From Pseudoroseomonas cervicalis (lineage in GTDB: Bacteria; Pseudomonadota; Alphaproteobacteria; Acetobacterales; Acetobacteraceae), in contig NZ_JAUTAJ010000004.1 in assembly GCF_030818485.1 (NCBI RefSeq), positions 62,001-126,000 on the forward strand: a stretch of DNA of 64,000 bases, read 5' to 3'. Within the stretch, counting starts at the first letter, position 1; every line of letters begins with the position of its first letter. Below, piece after piece: positions 24,197-32,718 of this stretch. Both the position numbers and the translations under genes were made by a program. Under the pieces are notes generated by a model, which worked only from the letters and a program-made list of their open reading frames with translations, searched no databases and was not told where the DNA came from.

Positions 24197-25189
24197 TCAG
24201 CGATAGGGGTCGGGCTGGGTCAGGAAGTCCTGCACATAGCGGCGAACCCCATCCTCCAGGCTGGTGGCGCTGCCGGTGAAGCCGGCGGCGCGCAGCCGCT
24301 CCATCCGCGCCTGGGTGAAATACTGGTACTTGCCGACCAGATCGACCGGCATCTCGACAAAGGCGATCTCCGGCGTCTTGCCCAGCGCGGCATACAGCGC
24401 CCGCGTCAGGTCGAGGAAGCTGCGCGCCGTGCCGGTGCCGACATTGAACAGCCCGCTGACCTGCGGATTGTCCAGCAGCCACAGCATGATCTCGACACAG
24501 TCATCGACATGCACGAAGTCGCGCAGCTGCTCGCCATCGGCGATGCCCTCGCGGTCCGACCTGAACAGGGTGGCCGGCGCGCCGGTCAGGATCTGGCGGA
24601 ATTTGTGCAGCACCACGCTGCTCATGCGGCCCTTGTGGTGCTCATTCGGCCCATAGACGTTGAAGAATTTCAGCCCGGCCCATTGCGGCGGCGCCGCCTG
24701 GCCGCGCGCCAGCAGATCGGCGATGCGCCGGTCCGTCGCATGCTTGGACCAGCCATAGAGGTTCAGCGGCCGCAGCTTCGCCAGCGCCGCGGGGCTGGCA
24801 TCGTCATCGAACCCCTCCGCCCCGTCGCCATAGGTCGCGGCCGAGGAGGCATAGACCAGCCGCACCCCGTGCTTGGCGCACCAGTCGAACAGGGCCAGCG
24901 TCAGGGAGAGGTTGCTCTCCGCCACCAGATCGCCATCGCGCACCGTGGTGTCGCTGATGGCGCCCAGATGCAGGATCGCCTCCGGCTTCGGCTGGGTCTC
25001 GAGCCAGGCCCAGAGCTTCTCCGGCGGCAGGATGCCGGCGATGCCGTGATGCGCCAGGTTGCGCCATTTCTCCCGCCCCGGGTCGCCGGCCCGCAGCCGG
25101 TCGCACACCATCACCTCGGCACCGCGCGCGCACAGCGCCGCGACGAGGTTGGAGCCGATGAAACCGGCACCGCCAGTGACCAGATACAT
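24197..25189 (-). CDS. hldD: ADP-L-glycero-D-manno-heptose-6-epimerase
   Basis: 330-residue extended SDR that interconverts ADP-heptose epimers for lipopolysaccharide core synthesis. The NADP loop GGAGFIGSNLV lies at the N-terminus, followed by HLGAISDTT (hallmark of this epimerase), the catalytic YGWSKHATD (YxxxK) and NVYGPNEHHKGRMSSVV, another hallmark. The Ser/Thr of the triad is in YASSAATYG. Position ahead of lgt links it to envelope biogenesis. No heptosyltransferase gene is nearby. Confidence 0.93.
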   Translation of the reverse strand: MYLVTGGAGFIGSNLVAALCARGAEVMVCDRLRAGDPGREKWRNLAHHGIAGILPPEKLWAWLETQPKPEAILHLGAISDTTVRDGDLVAESNLSLTLALFDWCAKHGVRLVYASSAATYGDGAEGFDDDASPAALAKLRPLNLYGWSKHATDRRIADLLARGQAAPPQWAGLKFFNVYGPNEHHKGRMSSVVLHKFRQILTGAPATLFRSDREGIADGEQLRDFVHVDDCVEIMLWLLDNPQVSGLFNVGTGTARSFLDLTRALYAALGKTPEIAFVEMPVDLVGKYQYFTQARMERLRAAGFTGSATSLEDGVRRYVQDFLTQPDPYR

Positions 25190-25306
25190 GCGTGAGACCT
25201 TCCGCGAGCATCGCGGGCGGGAGGGATGGTCGCCCGCCGGGCCGGCCGGGTATAGGCGGCTGGCGCGGCGGCGGGCAAGTTGCGCCGCTATTGGAGGGTA
25301 GAGCAG

Positions 25307-25633
25307 ATGGATACCGGGTCCGAGGGCGGCAACAACCGCCGTGGCCGCTTCTTCGACGACCTGGCCGGCATGGCCGGGGGCGCCTTCTCGGTGATGGCCG
25401 GGCTGCGCGCCGAGGTCGAATCGATGGCGAAGTCGCAGGTCGAGACGATGGTGCAGAAGCTGGAGCTGGTGCGCCGCGAGGATCTCGACGCCGCGCTCGA
25501 GGTCGCCCGCCGCGCCCGCGAGGAGAGCACCGCGCTCGCCACCCGCGTCGCCGCGCTGGAGGCGAAGCTGGCCGAGGCCGAGGCGAAGCAGGCCAGGGCG
25601 GCCGAGGAAGACCGCCCCGGCAAGCCGGTCTGA
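25307..25633 (+). CDS. UbiK/BMFP-family accessory factor
   Basis: 108 residues. After a short Gly/Asn-rich leader come a hydrophobic stretch LAGMAGGAFSVMAGLRAEVES and a long coiled coil (VRREDLDAALEVARRAREE to ALEAKLAEAEAKQAR). This is the two-part layout of the BMFP/UbiK family, whose members assist aerobic ubiquinone synthesis and bind membranes. ATG 25307 follows GGAGGG by 8 bases. Single gene, divergent from hldD. Family assignment rests on architecture. Confidence 0.8.
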   Translation: MDTGSEGGNNRRGRFFDDLAGMAGGAFSVMAGLRAEVESMAKSQVETMVQKLELVRREDLDAALEVARRAREESTALATRVAALEAKLAEAEAKQARAAEEDRPGKPV

Positions 25634-25724
25634 GCGTCGAGGCCCAGCCCGGCGTCACCGCCGGGCGGCGGCCCCCGGAAACGCGACGCCCCCCGGACCG
25701 TCAGGGCCGGAGGGCGGCAGCGCC

Positions 25725-26072
25725 TCAGTAGCCGTAATAGACCGGCGGCGGCGGGCGGTAATAGACCGGCGGCGGCGGCGGCCGGTAGTAGCGCGGCGGC
25801 GGCCGGTAATAGGCGCGCGGCGGCGGCCCGTAATAATAGCGGCGCGGCGGCGGGCCGTAATAATGCCGGTGGTGCGGGCGGTGATAGTGCCGGCGGCGCC
25901 AATGGTCATGGACCAGCAGCAGCTCGGCCGCATCGGCCTGGGCGCCCCCGGGCGTCACGCCCTGGATCGCCGGGATCACCCGCGCCGCGGCGGGGGCGGG
26001 AGACGCCGCCAGGCCCAGCATCAGGCCGGTGGCGGCCATCCCGAGCACGGCAAGCTTGCGGAAGCCGGGCAT
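25725..26072 (-). CDS. Secreted His/Tyr/Pro-rich protein
   Basis: 115 residues. A signal peptide (MPGFRKLAVLGMAATGLMLG, with cleavage near APAAA) precedes a short linker and a C-terminal half dominated by HYHRPHHRHYYG followed by many YYRPPP / YYGPPP units. Such tails are seen on exported proteins that coat surfaces or bind metals through His clusters; no function can be assigned. Start ATG 26072 is favoured because GAGGAGG lies 8 bases upstream. It is monocistronic, ending 92 bases after the UbiK-like gene on the opposite strand. Confidence 0.8.
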   Translation of the reverse strand: MPGFRKLAVLGMAATGLMLGLAASPAPAAARVIPAIQGVTPGGAQADAAELLLVHDHWRRRHYHRPHHRHYYGPPPRRYYYGPPPRAYYRPPPRYYRPPPPPVYYRPPPPVYYGY

Positions 26073-26210
26073 GGTTCGGTTCCTCCTCGACATGGCCACA
26101 ACATGGCCAGCGCGTAAGGCGGAACCGTGGCAAGGGCCGGGCGGCTTCATGGCCGCCCGTCACGGCTGCGTGTGCCCCGGGGCAGGGACCGCCCGCCCCG
26201 GGGCGGCGCG

Positions 26211-27548
26211 TCAGGCGGCGCCGAAGACGCGGGCGAACACCGTCTCGACATGGCGGAAATCGCGCTGCGGGTCGATCGCCGCATCCAGCCCGGCGGCGTC
26301 CAGCTTGCCCGCCACCTCCTCATCGGCCAGCAGATTGTCGCGGAAGCTGAGCGCGTCCGGCTTGCCGAGCTTCGTCCAGGTCGCCATGGCGGCGCGCTGC
26401 ACGGCGCGATAGGCGCCCTCACGCGACAGCCCGGCCTGGGTCAGCGCCAGCAGCACCTTCTGGCTGTGCACCACCCCGCCCAGGCTCTCCAGATTCTCGG
26501 TCATCCGCTCCGGATAGACGGTGAGCTTCTCCATCATCCCGGCGGCGCGCATCAGCGCGAAATCGAGCGCGATGGTGGCGTCCGGGCCGATCACCCGCTC
26601 CACCGAGGAATGGCTGATGTCGCGCTCATGCCACAGCGCCACATTCTCCAGCGCCGGCATGGCATAGCCGCGCACCAGCCGGGCCAGGCCGGTCAGGTTC
26701 TCGCTCAGCACCGGGTTGCGCTTGTGCGGCATGGCGGAGGACCCCTTCTGGCCGGGGTGGAAATATTCCTCCGCCTCCCGCACCTCGGAGCGCTGCAGGT
26801 GCCGCACCTCGGTCGCCAGCCGCTCGACGGCGGAGGCGACGACGGCCAGCGCGCAGAAATAGGCGGCGTGGCGGTCGCGCGGGATCACCTGGGTGGAGAC
26901 CGGCTCCACCGCCAGGCCGAGCCTGGCGGCCACGAATTCCTCGACCCTGGGGTCGACACTCGCAAAAGTGCCGACGGGGCCGGAGATGGCGCAGGTGGCG
27001 ACCTCGGCGCGGGCGGCGACCAGCCGCGCGCGGCAGCGGGCGAATTCGGCGTAGTGGCCGGCCAGCTTCAGGCCGAAGGTGGTGGGCTCGGCATGGATGC
27101 CGTGGCTGCGGCCGATGGTCGGCGTGTATTTGTGCTCCAGCGCGCGCGCCTGCAGCGCCGCCAGCAGCCGGTCCAGATCGGCGATCAGCAGGTCGGCGGC
27201 GCGCACCATCTGCACCGAGAGGCAGGTGTCCAGCACGTCGGAGCTGGTCATGCCCTGGTGCATGAAGCGGGCCTCGGGGCCGATGCCCTCGCCCAGCCAG
27301 GTCAGGAAGGCGATGACGTCGTGGCGCGTCTCGCGCTCGATCTCGTCGATGCGGTCCAGATCGGCCTGGGAGATGCCGGCGGCGCGCGGCTCGCCCTTCT
27401 CGCGGATCACGCGGGCGGCCTCGGCCGGGATGGTGCCGAGCTGCCCCATCGCCTCGGCCGCCAGCGCCTCGATCTCGAACCAGATGCGGAAGCGCGCCTC
27501 GGGCGACCAGATCGCGGCCATTTCGGGGCGGGTATAGCGCGGCACCAT
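26211..27548 (-). CDS. purB: Adenylosuccinate lyase
   Basis: 445-residue member of the fumarase/aspartase superfamily. It cleaves SAICAR and adenylosuccinate, two steps in purine synthesis. The C3 signature GSSAMPHKRNPV is intact, as are TSSDVLDTCLS (C1 region), the conserved HGIHAEPTTFG (C2 region) and the general-acid His in IGRSHG. ATG 27548 is preceded by GGAGAG. It lies apart from the purMN pair at 52-54 kb. Confidence 0.96.
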   Translation of the reverse strand: MVPRYTRPEMAAIWSPEARFRIWFEIEALAAEAMGQLGTIPAEAARVIREKGEPRAAGISQADLDRIDEIERETRHDVIAFLTWLGEGIGPEARFMHQGMTSSDVLDTCLSVQMVRAADLLIADLDRLLAALQARALEHKYTPTIGRSHGIHAEPTTFGLKLAGHYAEFARCRARLVAARAEVATCAISGPVGTFASVDPRVEEFVAARLGLAVEPVSTQVIPRDRHAAYFCALAVVASAVERLATEVRHLQRSEVREAEEYFHPGQKGSSAMPHKRNPVLSENLTGLARLVRGYAMPALENVALWHERDISHSSVERVIGPDATIALDFALMRAAGMMEKLTVYPERMTENLESLGGVVHSQKVLLALTQAGLSREGAYRAVQRAAMATWTKLGKPDALSFRDNLLADEEVAGKLDAAGLDAAIDPQRDFRHVETVFARVFGAA

Positions 27549-27665
27549 GGCGCGTCTCTCCTGGCAAAGGGGGGGCAGGCGGGGGCGGCCGCCGGGCGGC
27601 CGGGGATCGCCCGGGGAATGGCCGCCAGGCCCGGCCGCGTCAACCGGCCGCACATGGCAAAATAG

Positions 27666-27682
27666 TCATGTCCCCGACATGA
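27666..27682. promoter_or_regulatory. 7-bp inverted repeat upstream of first terC
   Basis: TCATGTC and GACATGA flank CCC, 68 bases before the ATG of the first terC gene and 118 bases upstream of purB. It could be an operator. Immediately after it, TCAGATGCGGT (27696-27706) recurs in inverted form before the second terC. Confidence 0.4.
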
Positions 27683-27749
27683 GTGTTGTGCAATGTCAGA
27701 TGCGGTTCTATGCGCCGGGGTCTCGCGACCGGGAAGGGATAACGGGTCC

Positions 27750-28400
27750 ATGGATTTTTCGGCTCTGATGCCGGAGCTGATCGCGCTGGGGCAGGTCCTG
27801 CTGATCGACCTGGTGCTGGCTGGCGACAATGCGATCGTGGTCGGCATGGCCGCCGCCGGCCTGCCGGCCGAGCAGCGCCGCAAGGCGATCTTCTGGGGCA
27901 TCGCCGCTGCGACGATCATGCGCATCGGCTTCGCCGCCATCACCACGCAGCTGCTTGCCATCGTCGGCCTGACCTTCGCCGGCGGCGTGCTGCTGCTGTG
28001 GGTCTGCTACAAGATGTTCCGCGAGCTGCAGCGCGGCCACCAGCCCGAGGTGACCGAGGCCGAGCTGGAGCAGGCGGCGCAGGCCCCTGGCCAGCGCAAG
28101 ACGCTGCGCGGCGCCATCATCCAGATCCTGGTGGCCGACGTGTCGATGAGCCTGGACAACGTCCTGGCGGTCGCCGGCGCGGCCAAGGACCATCTCTGGG
28201 TGCTGGTCGTCGGCCTGGCCATCTCCGTGGTGCTGATGGGCGTCGCCGCCACCTTCATCGCCAAGCTGCTGGAGCGGCACCGCTGGATCGCCTGGGTCGG
28301 CCTGCTGGTCATCCTCTATGTGGCGGTCGAGATGATCTGGAAGGGCGGTGGCGAGGTGCTGCCCTATCTCGGCCTGGGCGGCAGCGCCCAGCCCGGCTGA
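27750..28400 (+). CDS. TerC-family integral membrane protein (YjbE type), copy 1
   Basis: 216 residues with about seven membrane spans. The two acidic, Asn-containing motifs of TerC/YjbE exporters are present: LVLAGDNAIVVGMA in the first helix and VADVSMSLDNVLAVAG in the fourth. Members are implicated in Mn2+ efflux and metal loading of exported enzymes. ATG 27750 is the family start (MDFSALMPELIALGQVLLIDLVLAGDN). No yybP-ykoY riboswitch is evident upstream. A paralogue follows 236 bases downstream. Confidence 0.93.
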   Translation: MDFSALMPELIALGQVLLIDLVLAGDNAIVVGMAAAGLPAEQRRKAIFWGIAAATIMRIGFAAITTQLLAIVGLTFAGGVLLLWVCYKMFRELQRGHQPEVTEAELEQAAQAPGQRKTLRGAIIQILVADVSMSLDNVLAVAGAAKDHLWVLVVGLAISVVLMGVAATFIAKLLERHRWIAWVGLLVILYVAVEMIWKGGGEVLPYLGLGGSAQPG

Positions 28401-28427
28401 GCCGGCGCGAATCCGGACGGATTGCAG

Positions 28428-28455
28428 CGGGCCGCCCCCAGGGGCGGCCCGTTTT
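28428..28455 (+). terminator. Terminator after first terC
   Basis: CGGGCCGCCCC and GGGGCGGCCCG are perfect 11-base complements, separated by only two bases so the tip must open, followed by TTTT. Located 28 bases past the stop. Confidence 0.75.
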
Positions 28456-28507
28456 GCATGGGCGGATGGCAAGCTGATACCGCATCTGATGAAATTTACG
28501 TAATGGT

Positions 28508-28521
28508 GGGGACCGGTCCCC
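28508..28521. promoter_or_regulatory. 14-bp perfect palindrome upstream of second terC
   Basis: GGGGACCGGTCCCC, 115 bases before the second terC start and just after TTACGTAA-like AT-rich sequence. A dyad of this kind could bind a dimeric regulator; identity unknown. Confidence 0.35.
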
Positions 28522-28636
28522 TGGGCCTTCCGCGACCCCCCGCGGCTTGACGCTGCGGCGCTGCGCCCCGAGCGTGCGGCCACCCCGCAGGCCGTGCCGG
28601 GCGGCGCCGCGGGGCCTCAGTGCGGGACCAGAATTC

Positions 28637-29266
28637 ATGGAAAACCTGACCGGCATGATCGGGCCACTGGCCGAGATCATCTGGCTGAACGTCATCTTGT
28701 CCGGGGACAATGCGGTGGTGATCGGGCTGGCCGCCGCCGGCCTGCCGCCGCATCAGCGCAGCCGCGCCGTGCTGTTCGGCGTCATCGCCGCGGCGGTGCT
28801 GCGCATCGTCTTCTCCATCTTCGCGACGCTGCTGCTGGCGCTGTGGTGGGTCGATCTGGTGGGCGGCCTGGCGCTGCTCTACATCGCCTGGAGCTTCTTC
28901 CGCGAGCTGCGCAAGGGCGGCGACGACGCCGCCGAGGGCGGCGAGCCGGCGCAGGAGAAGACCCTGCTGCAGGCGCTGTGGCAGATCATCCTGGCCGATG
29001 TGTCGATGAGCCTGGACAACGTCCTGGCGGTGGCCGGGGTGGCGCGCTCCAACCTGACGCTGCTGATCGTGGGCCTCGGTATTTCCATCGTGATGATGGG
29101 CCTGGCGGGCGGGCTGCTGGCGAAGCTGCTGGATCGCTACAAGATCATCGCCTATGTGGGCGTCGCGCTGATTGCCTATATCGGCTTGGAATTGCTGTGG
29201 GAGGGCCTGGTTATGGCGAACACGACACTGCATCTGGGGCTGCCCCTGCCGGAGGCGGCGCATTGA
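28637..29266 (+). CDS. TerC-family integral membrane protein (YjbE type), copy 2
   Basis: 209 residues, clearly paralogous to the upstream gene: VILSGDNAVVIGLAAAGLPPHQR parallels VLAGDNAIVVGMAAAGLPAEQR, and DVSMSLDNVLAVAG is identical. The cytoplasmic loop between helices 3 and 4 is diverged (GGDDAAEGGEPAQEKT). ATG 28637 matches the family start, although the Shine-Dalgarno is weak. Its TGA overlaps the TTG start of a lipoprotein gene, so the two are coupled. Confidence 0.92.
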   Translation: MENLTGMIGPLAEIIWLNVILSGDNAVVIGLAAAGLPPHQRSRAVLFGVIAAAVLRIVFSIFATLLLALWWVDLVGGLALLYIAWSFFRELRKGGDDAAEGGEPAQEKTLLQALWQIILADVSMSLDNVLAVAGVARSNLTLLIVGLGISIVMMGLAGGLLAKLLDRYKIIAYVGVALIAYIGLELLWEGLVMANTTLHLGLPLPEAAH

Positions 29267-29919
29267 GGGGGGGCGGGCTCGGCCTGCTGCTGGCCCTGGG
29301 CGCGGGCGGCCTGCTGGCCGGCTGCGTGCAGGATCCGGCGCGGCAGGCCGCGACCGCCGCCGCCGCCCAGGCTGCGCTGCGGCCCAGCCTGGACGCGACC
29401 CTGGCCCGGCTGCCGGAACAGGCGGCGGGCTTCACCCGCGGCATGACCACCGACATGGAGGCCAGCCAGCCCGGCCAGGGCCGCGCCGTGGATTACTCCA
29501 CCCTGGCGCGGCCGGGGGTCGCGGCGCGGGCCGCCATCGCCTCGGTGCTGGTCTATGATCAGGGCCAGCCGCCGCTGCGCCCCGACACGCCGGACAGCGC
29601 CATCACGCCGCGGCTGGATGAGGGCGTGGCCGAGGCCACCGGCCCGGCGCCCGGCCGCCGCATGACCGAATCCGGCCGCCATGTGCTGGCGGTGCCGGGC
29701 GGCGCGCCGATGCAATGCGCCGTGCTGGAAGGCACCTATGGCCGCACCGCCATGTGGCAGCAGGTCTGCGTCGGCGTCGCCGCCGGGCGCTACCTGAAGG
29801 TCTTCGTCGCCGTTCCGGCCCGCCAGAAGGCGCTGCTGACCGAGATGGACGCCGATCTCTTCACCCAGACCATCGCCCAGGCGGCGCGGGGCAATGCGGT
29901 GACCACCGCCGCCAACTGA
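29263..29919 (+). CDS. Putative lipoprotein coupled to terC
   Basis: 218 residues. Start TTG 29263 overlaps the terC stop (TTGA), with GGAGG 7 bases upstream. The N-terminus LGLLLALGAGGLLAGC is a lipoprotein signal with lipobox LAGC. The mature part carries an uncharacterised domain with AIASVLVYDQGQPP, CAVLEGTYGRTAMWQQVCVGVAAGRYLKVFVAVPARQ and two Cys that could form a disulfide. It may interact with the exporter periplasmically, but that is inference from the overlap. Family not recognised. Confidence 0.82.
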   Translation: MRGGGLGLLLALGAGGLLAGCVQDPARQAATAAAAQAALRPSLDATLARLPEQAAGFTRGMTTDMEASQPGQGRAVDYSTLARPGVAARAAIASVLVYDQGQPPLRPDTPDSAITPRLDEGVAEATGPAPGRRMTESGRHVLAVPGGAPMQCAVLEGTYGRTAMWQQVCVGVAAGRYLKVFVAVPARQKALLTEMDADLFTQTIAQAARGNAVTTAAN

Positions 29920-29940
29920 CGCGGCGGCGGAGCGACGCAA

Positions 29941-29972
29941 AAAGGGCCGGGGAATGGCTTCCCCGGCCCTTT
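29941..29972. terminator. Bidirectional terminator
   Basis: AAAGGGCCGGGGAA / TTCCCCGGCCCTTT form a 14-bp perfect stem with a TGGC loop. The arms end in A/T runs, so it serves both the lipoprotein gene (+) and the convergent coiled-coil gene (-). Confidence 0.88.
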
Positions 29973-29993
29973 CCGTATCGGCAAGGCCCGCGC

Positions 29994-30401
29994 TCAGCGC
30001 TGGCGCGGCCAGTCCAACTTCGGCTCGGCGCGGCGGGCCTGCGGCTCCGGCCAGGCGGCCGGCGGCGGTACCGGCGGGCTCACCCGCGGCGCGTCGCGCG
30101 GCACGGCCGGGCCGCGCGCCACCAGCGAGGGCGGCTCGGCCCATTCATCGCCGGGCGGCGCGGCGGGGCGGCGGGCCAGGGCCGGCTCCTGCAGCCGCAG
30201 GGCGATCTCGCGCAGCTCGGCCTGGATCTCGTCCAGCTGCACCTCCAGCGCCTCCAGCCGCGCCTTCACCCCGAAGACGCTGAAGGGCATCAGCAGGAAG
30301 GCGGCGGCGCAGAGCAGGCCCAGCAGCAGCAGCAGCAGCCCGGTCCATTCCGGCATGCCGGGGATGGAGAGGGAGGCCACGATATTGCGCACACCATCCA
30401 T
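29994..30401 (-). CDS. Membrane-anchored coiled-coil protein
   Basis: 135 residues. One strong membrane helix (about residues 18-42, WTGLLLLLLGLLCAAAFLLM) is followed by a coiled coil (ARLEALEVQLDEIQAELREIALRLQE). A Pro/Arg-rich, disordered tail ends in RRAEPKLDWPRQR. The layout resembles small envelope or cell-division-associated proteins, but no family is recognised. It is transcribed just downstream of moaA (4-base gap) on the same strand, so probably co-transcribed. Confidence 0.75.
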   Translation of the reverse strand: MDGVRNIVASLSIPGMPEWTGLLLLLLGLLCAAAFLLMPFSVFGVKARLEALEVQLDEIQAELREIALRLQEPALARRPAAPPGDEWAEPPSLVARGPAVPRDAPRVSPPVPPPAAWPEPQARRAEPKLDWPRQR

Positions 30402-30405
30402 GGGT

Positions 30406-31398
30406 TCAGCCGCCTGTCACGCTCATATGGCGCGGCACCGCGGGGCGGTTGCTGCGCCGGTCGATGACGAAGTCATGGCCCTTCGGCTTGCGGGCGATGG
30501 CCGCCTCGATCGCCGCGCGCAGACCCTCCTCGTCGACCGAAGGGTCGCGGAGGACGGCGCGCAGATCCGCCGCATCCTCCTGGCCCAGGCACATATACAG
30601 GGTTCCGGTGCAGGTGAGGCGGACGCGGTTGCAGCTTTCGCAGAAATTATGGGTCATCGGCGTGATGAAGCCGAGCCGCTGCCCCGTCTCCCGGATGGTC
30701 ATGTAGCGGGCCGGGCCGCCGGTGGCGTAGTCGGTCTCCTCCAGCGTCCAGGTCTCGCGCAGCCGGCGGCGCACCAGGGAGAGGGGGAGGTACTGGTCGG
30801 TGCGGTCCTCGTTCACCTCGCCCATCGGCATGGTCTCGATCAGCGTCAGGTCGAAGCCATGCTCGCCGCACCAGGCGATCATGCGGTCGAATTCCTGCTC
30901 GTTCACGCCCTTCATGGCCACGGCGTTGATCTTGATCGCCAGCCCGGCGGCCTTGGCGGCGAAGATGCCGTCCAGCGTCTTGCCGATCTCCCCCCAGCGG
31001 GTCAGCGCCTTGAAGGTCGCCGGATCCAGCGAATCGAGCGAGACGTTCAGCCGCCGCACCCCGGCGGCATAGAGCCCCTCGGCATGCTTGGCGAGCTGGG
31101 TGCCGTTGGTGGTGAGGGTGAGCTCCTTCAGCGCGCCCGGGCCGATGCGGGCGCCCAGATTGCGCACCAGCGACATCACGTCGCGCCGCACCAGCGGCTC
31201 GCCCCCGGTCAGCCGGATCCGCTCGACGCCGAGGCCGATGAAGGCGCCGCAGAGGCGCTCCAGCTCCTCCAGCGAGAGGATCTGCGCCTTGGGCAGGAAG
31301 GTCATGTCCTCCGCCATGCAATAGACGCAGCGGAGGTCGCACCGGTCGGTCACGGAGACCCGCAGATAACTGATCCGCCGGCCGAACGGGTCGATCAT
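30406..31398 (-). CDS. moaA: GTP 3',8-cyclase MoaA (radical SAM)
   Basis: First enzyme of molybdopterin synthesis: with MoaC it turns GTP into cyclic pyranopterin monophosphate. 330 residues. The radical-SAM cluster motif CDLRCVYC (C20, C24, C27) lies near the N-terminus and the second iron-sulfur site [12 protein letters not shown] in the C-terminal part. The chain ends in Gly-Gly, a conserved functional tail. ATG 31398 gives [15 protein letters not shown], the standard family start. No other moa/moe genes are in the window. Confidence 0.96.
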   Translation of the reverse strand: MIDPFGRRISYLRVSVTDRCDLRCVYCMAEDMTFLPKAQILSLEELERLCGAFIGLGVERIRLTGGEPLVRRDVMSLVRNLGARIGPGALKELTLTTNGTQLAKHAEGLYAAGVRRLNVSLDSLDPATFKALTRWGEIGKTLDGIFAAKAAGLAIKINAVAMKGVNEQEFDRMIAWCGEHGFDLTLIETMPMGEVNEDRTDQYLPLSLVRRRLRETWTLEETDYATGGPARYMTIRETGQRLGFITPMTHNFCESCNRVRLTCTGTLYMCLGQEDAADLRAVLRDPSVDEEGLRAAIEAAIARKPKGHDFVIDRRSNRPAVPRHMSVTGG

Positions 31399-31526
31399 GC
31401 GGCAACATCCTGTGCAAGAGGGGCCCCTGTATTTGGGCCGCGCCACCCCGGCCGCGCAAGGGGCCGCGGCCCGCGCCGGCCGCAGGGAAGACGTGTTCCG
31501 GCCTCGGGGGCGGGGGGGGGGCGGGC

Positions 31527-32282
31527 TCAGGCCAGCAGGGCGAAGCCGCCGGCGCCGACCAGGGCCAGCAGCGCCAGGCGGCGATACCAGCCGATCGGGA
31601 TGACATGGAACAGCCGCGCGCCCACCGGCACGGCGGCCAGCAGCAGCGGCAGCATCACCGCGACCAGCAGCAGCACCGGCCAGCCCACCAGCCCGCCCCA
31701 GAGCGGCGGGATGACGGCCACGATGCCGATCAGCCCGAAATACAGGATCAGGTTGGCGCGGTGCTGCGCCGCCGCCTCAGGCCCCGAGAGCAGATAGAGG
31801 ATGACCGGCGGCCCGGACATGCCGGTGGCGCCCTTCAGCAGCCCCGACACGGTGCCGACCGCCAGGTTCAGCCCCAGCGGCCGCTGCCCGTGATAGCGCC
31901 AGGGCGACATCAGCAGCAGGCCGAAGACCAGCACGAACAGCCCGATGGCGCGGCGCAGCGTGCCGCCATCGGCCACGAACAGGATGTAGGCGCCGAGCGG
32001 GGTGGCCAGGATGGCGGCGCCGCCGATCGAGAAGATCACCCGCCGGTTGGCCTGGGCGAAGGCGCGCGGCAGCAGATAGGCGGAGACGAACAGCTCCATC
32101 AGCAGCATCACCGGCACGCCGATGCGCGGCCCCCAGAGGGTGGAATAGACCGGGGCCAGCAGGATGGCGGTGCCGAAGCCGGAATAGCCGCGCATCAGCC
32201 CGGCGATCAGCGTCGCCGCGGCGGCGACCAGCAGCGGGCCGCCCTGCAGCAGCGCCAGCGCCGCGTCGAAGCCGCCGCTCAC
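31527..32282 (-). CDS. TauE/SafE-family membrane transporter
   Basis: 251 residues with about eight hydrophobic segments in two homologous halves. The conserved openings are [19 protein letters not shown] in the first half and [19 protein letters not shown] in the second, the signature repeat of the sulfite exporter TauE/SafE (DUF81) family. Members move small organic or sulfur anions across the inner membrane. Start GTG 32282 overlaps the stop of the DUF3553 gene (GTGA). Substrate unknown. Confidence 0.9.
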   Translation of the reverse strand: MSGGFDAALALLQGGPLLVAAAATLIAGLMRGYSGFGTAILLAPVYSTLWGPRIGVPVMLLMELFVSAYLLPRAFAQANRRVIFSIGGAAILATPLGAYILFVADGGTLRRAIGLFVLVFGLLLMSPWRYHGQRPLGLNLAVGTVSGLLKGATGMSGPPVILYLLSGPEAAAQHRANLILYFGLIGIVAVIPPLWGGLVGWPVLLLVAVMLPLLLAAVPVGARLFHVIPIGWYRRLALLALVGAGGFALLA

Positions 32283-32452
32283 GGCGCTTCCACCACCTCG
32301 AGCGCCACCTGGGCGGCGTTGATCAGCAGCTTGCCGGCATGCTCGAAATTCACCGTCACGCGCGGGCCGGCGACCGATTGGACCTGGCCCAGCCCCCAAT
32401 CGGGGCGGTCGGGGTGGCGCACCAGCTGGCCAGGCTCGAGGGAGAAGGACAT
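32279..32452 (-). CDS. DUF3553 small protein
   Basis: 57 residues: MSFSLEPGQLVRHPDRPDWGLGQVQ then a short beta-barrel-like segment with VTVNFEHAGKLLI. The opening GxxVRHPxxPDWGxGxV is typical of DUF3553, a small CarD/SH3-like fold. ATG 32452 is preferred to a longer in-frame start. It is coupled to the transporter gene by a 4-base overlap and faces chpT across a 266-base divergent region that contains a TTAAC half-site at 32544 but no clear promoter hexamers. Confidence 0.85.
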   Translation of the reverse strand: MSFSLEPGQLVRHPDRPDWGLGQVQSVAGPRVTVNFEHAGKLLINAAQVALEVVEAP

Positions 32453-32718
32453 GCCGCCAGGGTGGCCGCTGCCGCGCCGCGCCGCCAGGAGGTCACGCAA
32501 GGCTGGACTATCACGGAAGCGTGAGAATAGCCTTGCGACCACGTTAACCCGATCCGCATCCGGCAAGGCTAGGCCTGCGCTGCGGGCCCGCCCCGCGCGC
32601 GGTGGCCGGGCCGCCGCCGGATGGCCCCGGGCTCGGGCCGGGAGCCGGGGTGGCGAGGGCGCCGCGCGGCCGCGCCATGGGGGCGCGGCCCGGCCGGCGG
32701 GCCGTCAGGAGGTCGTCG

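Noticed and set aside
27549..28636. yybP-ykoY manganese riboswitch before the terC genes
   Set aside because: The conserved helices and loop sequences could not be found in either upstream region.
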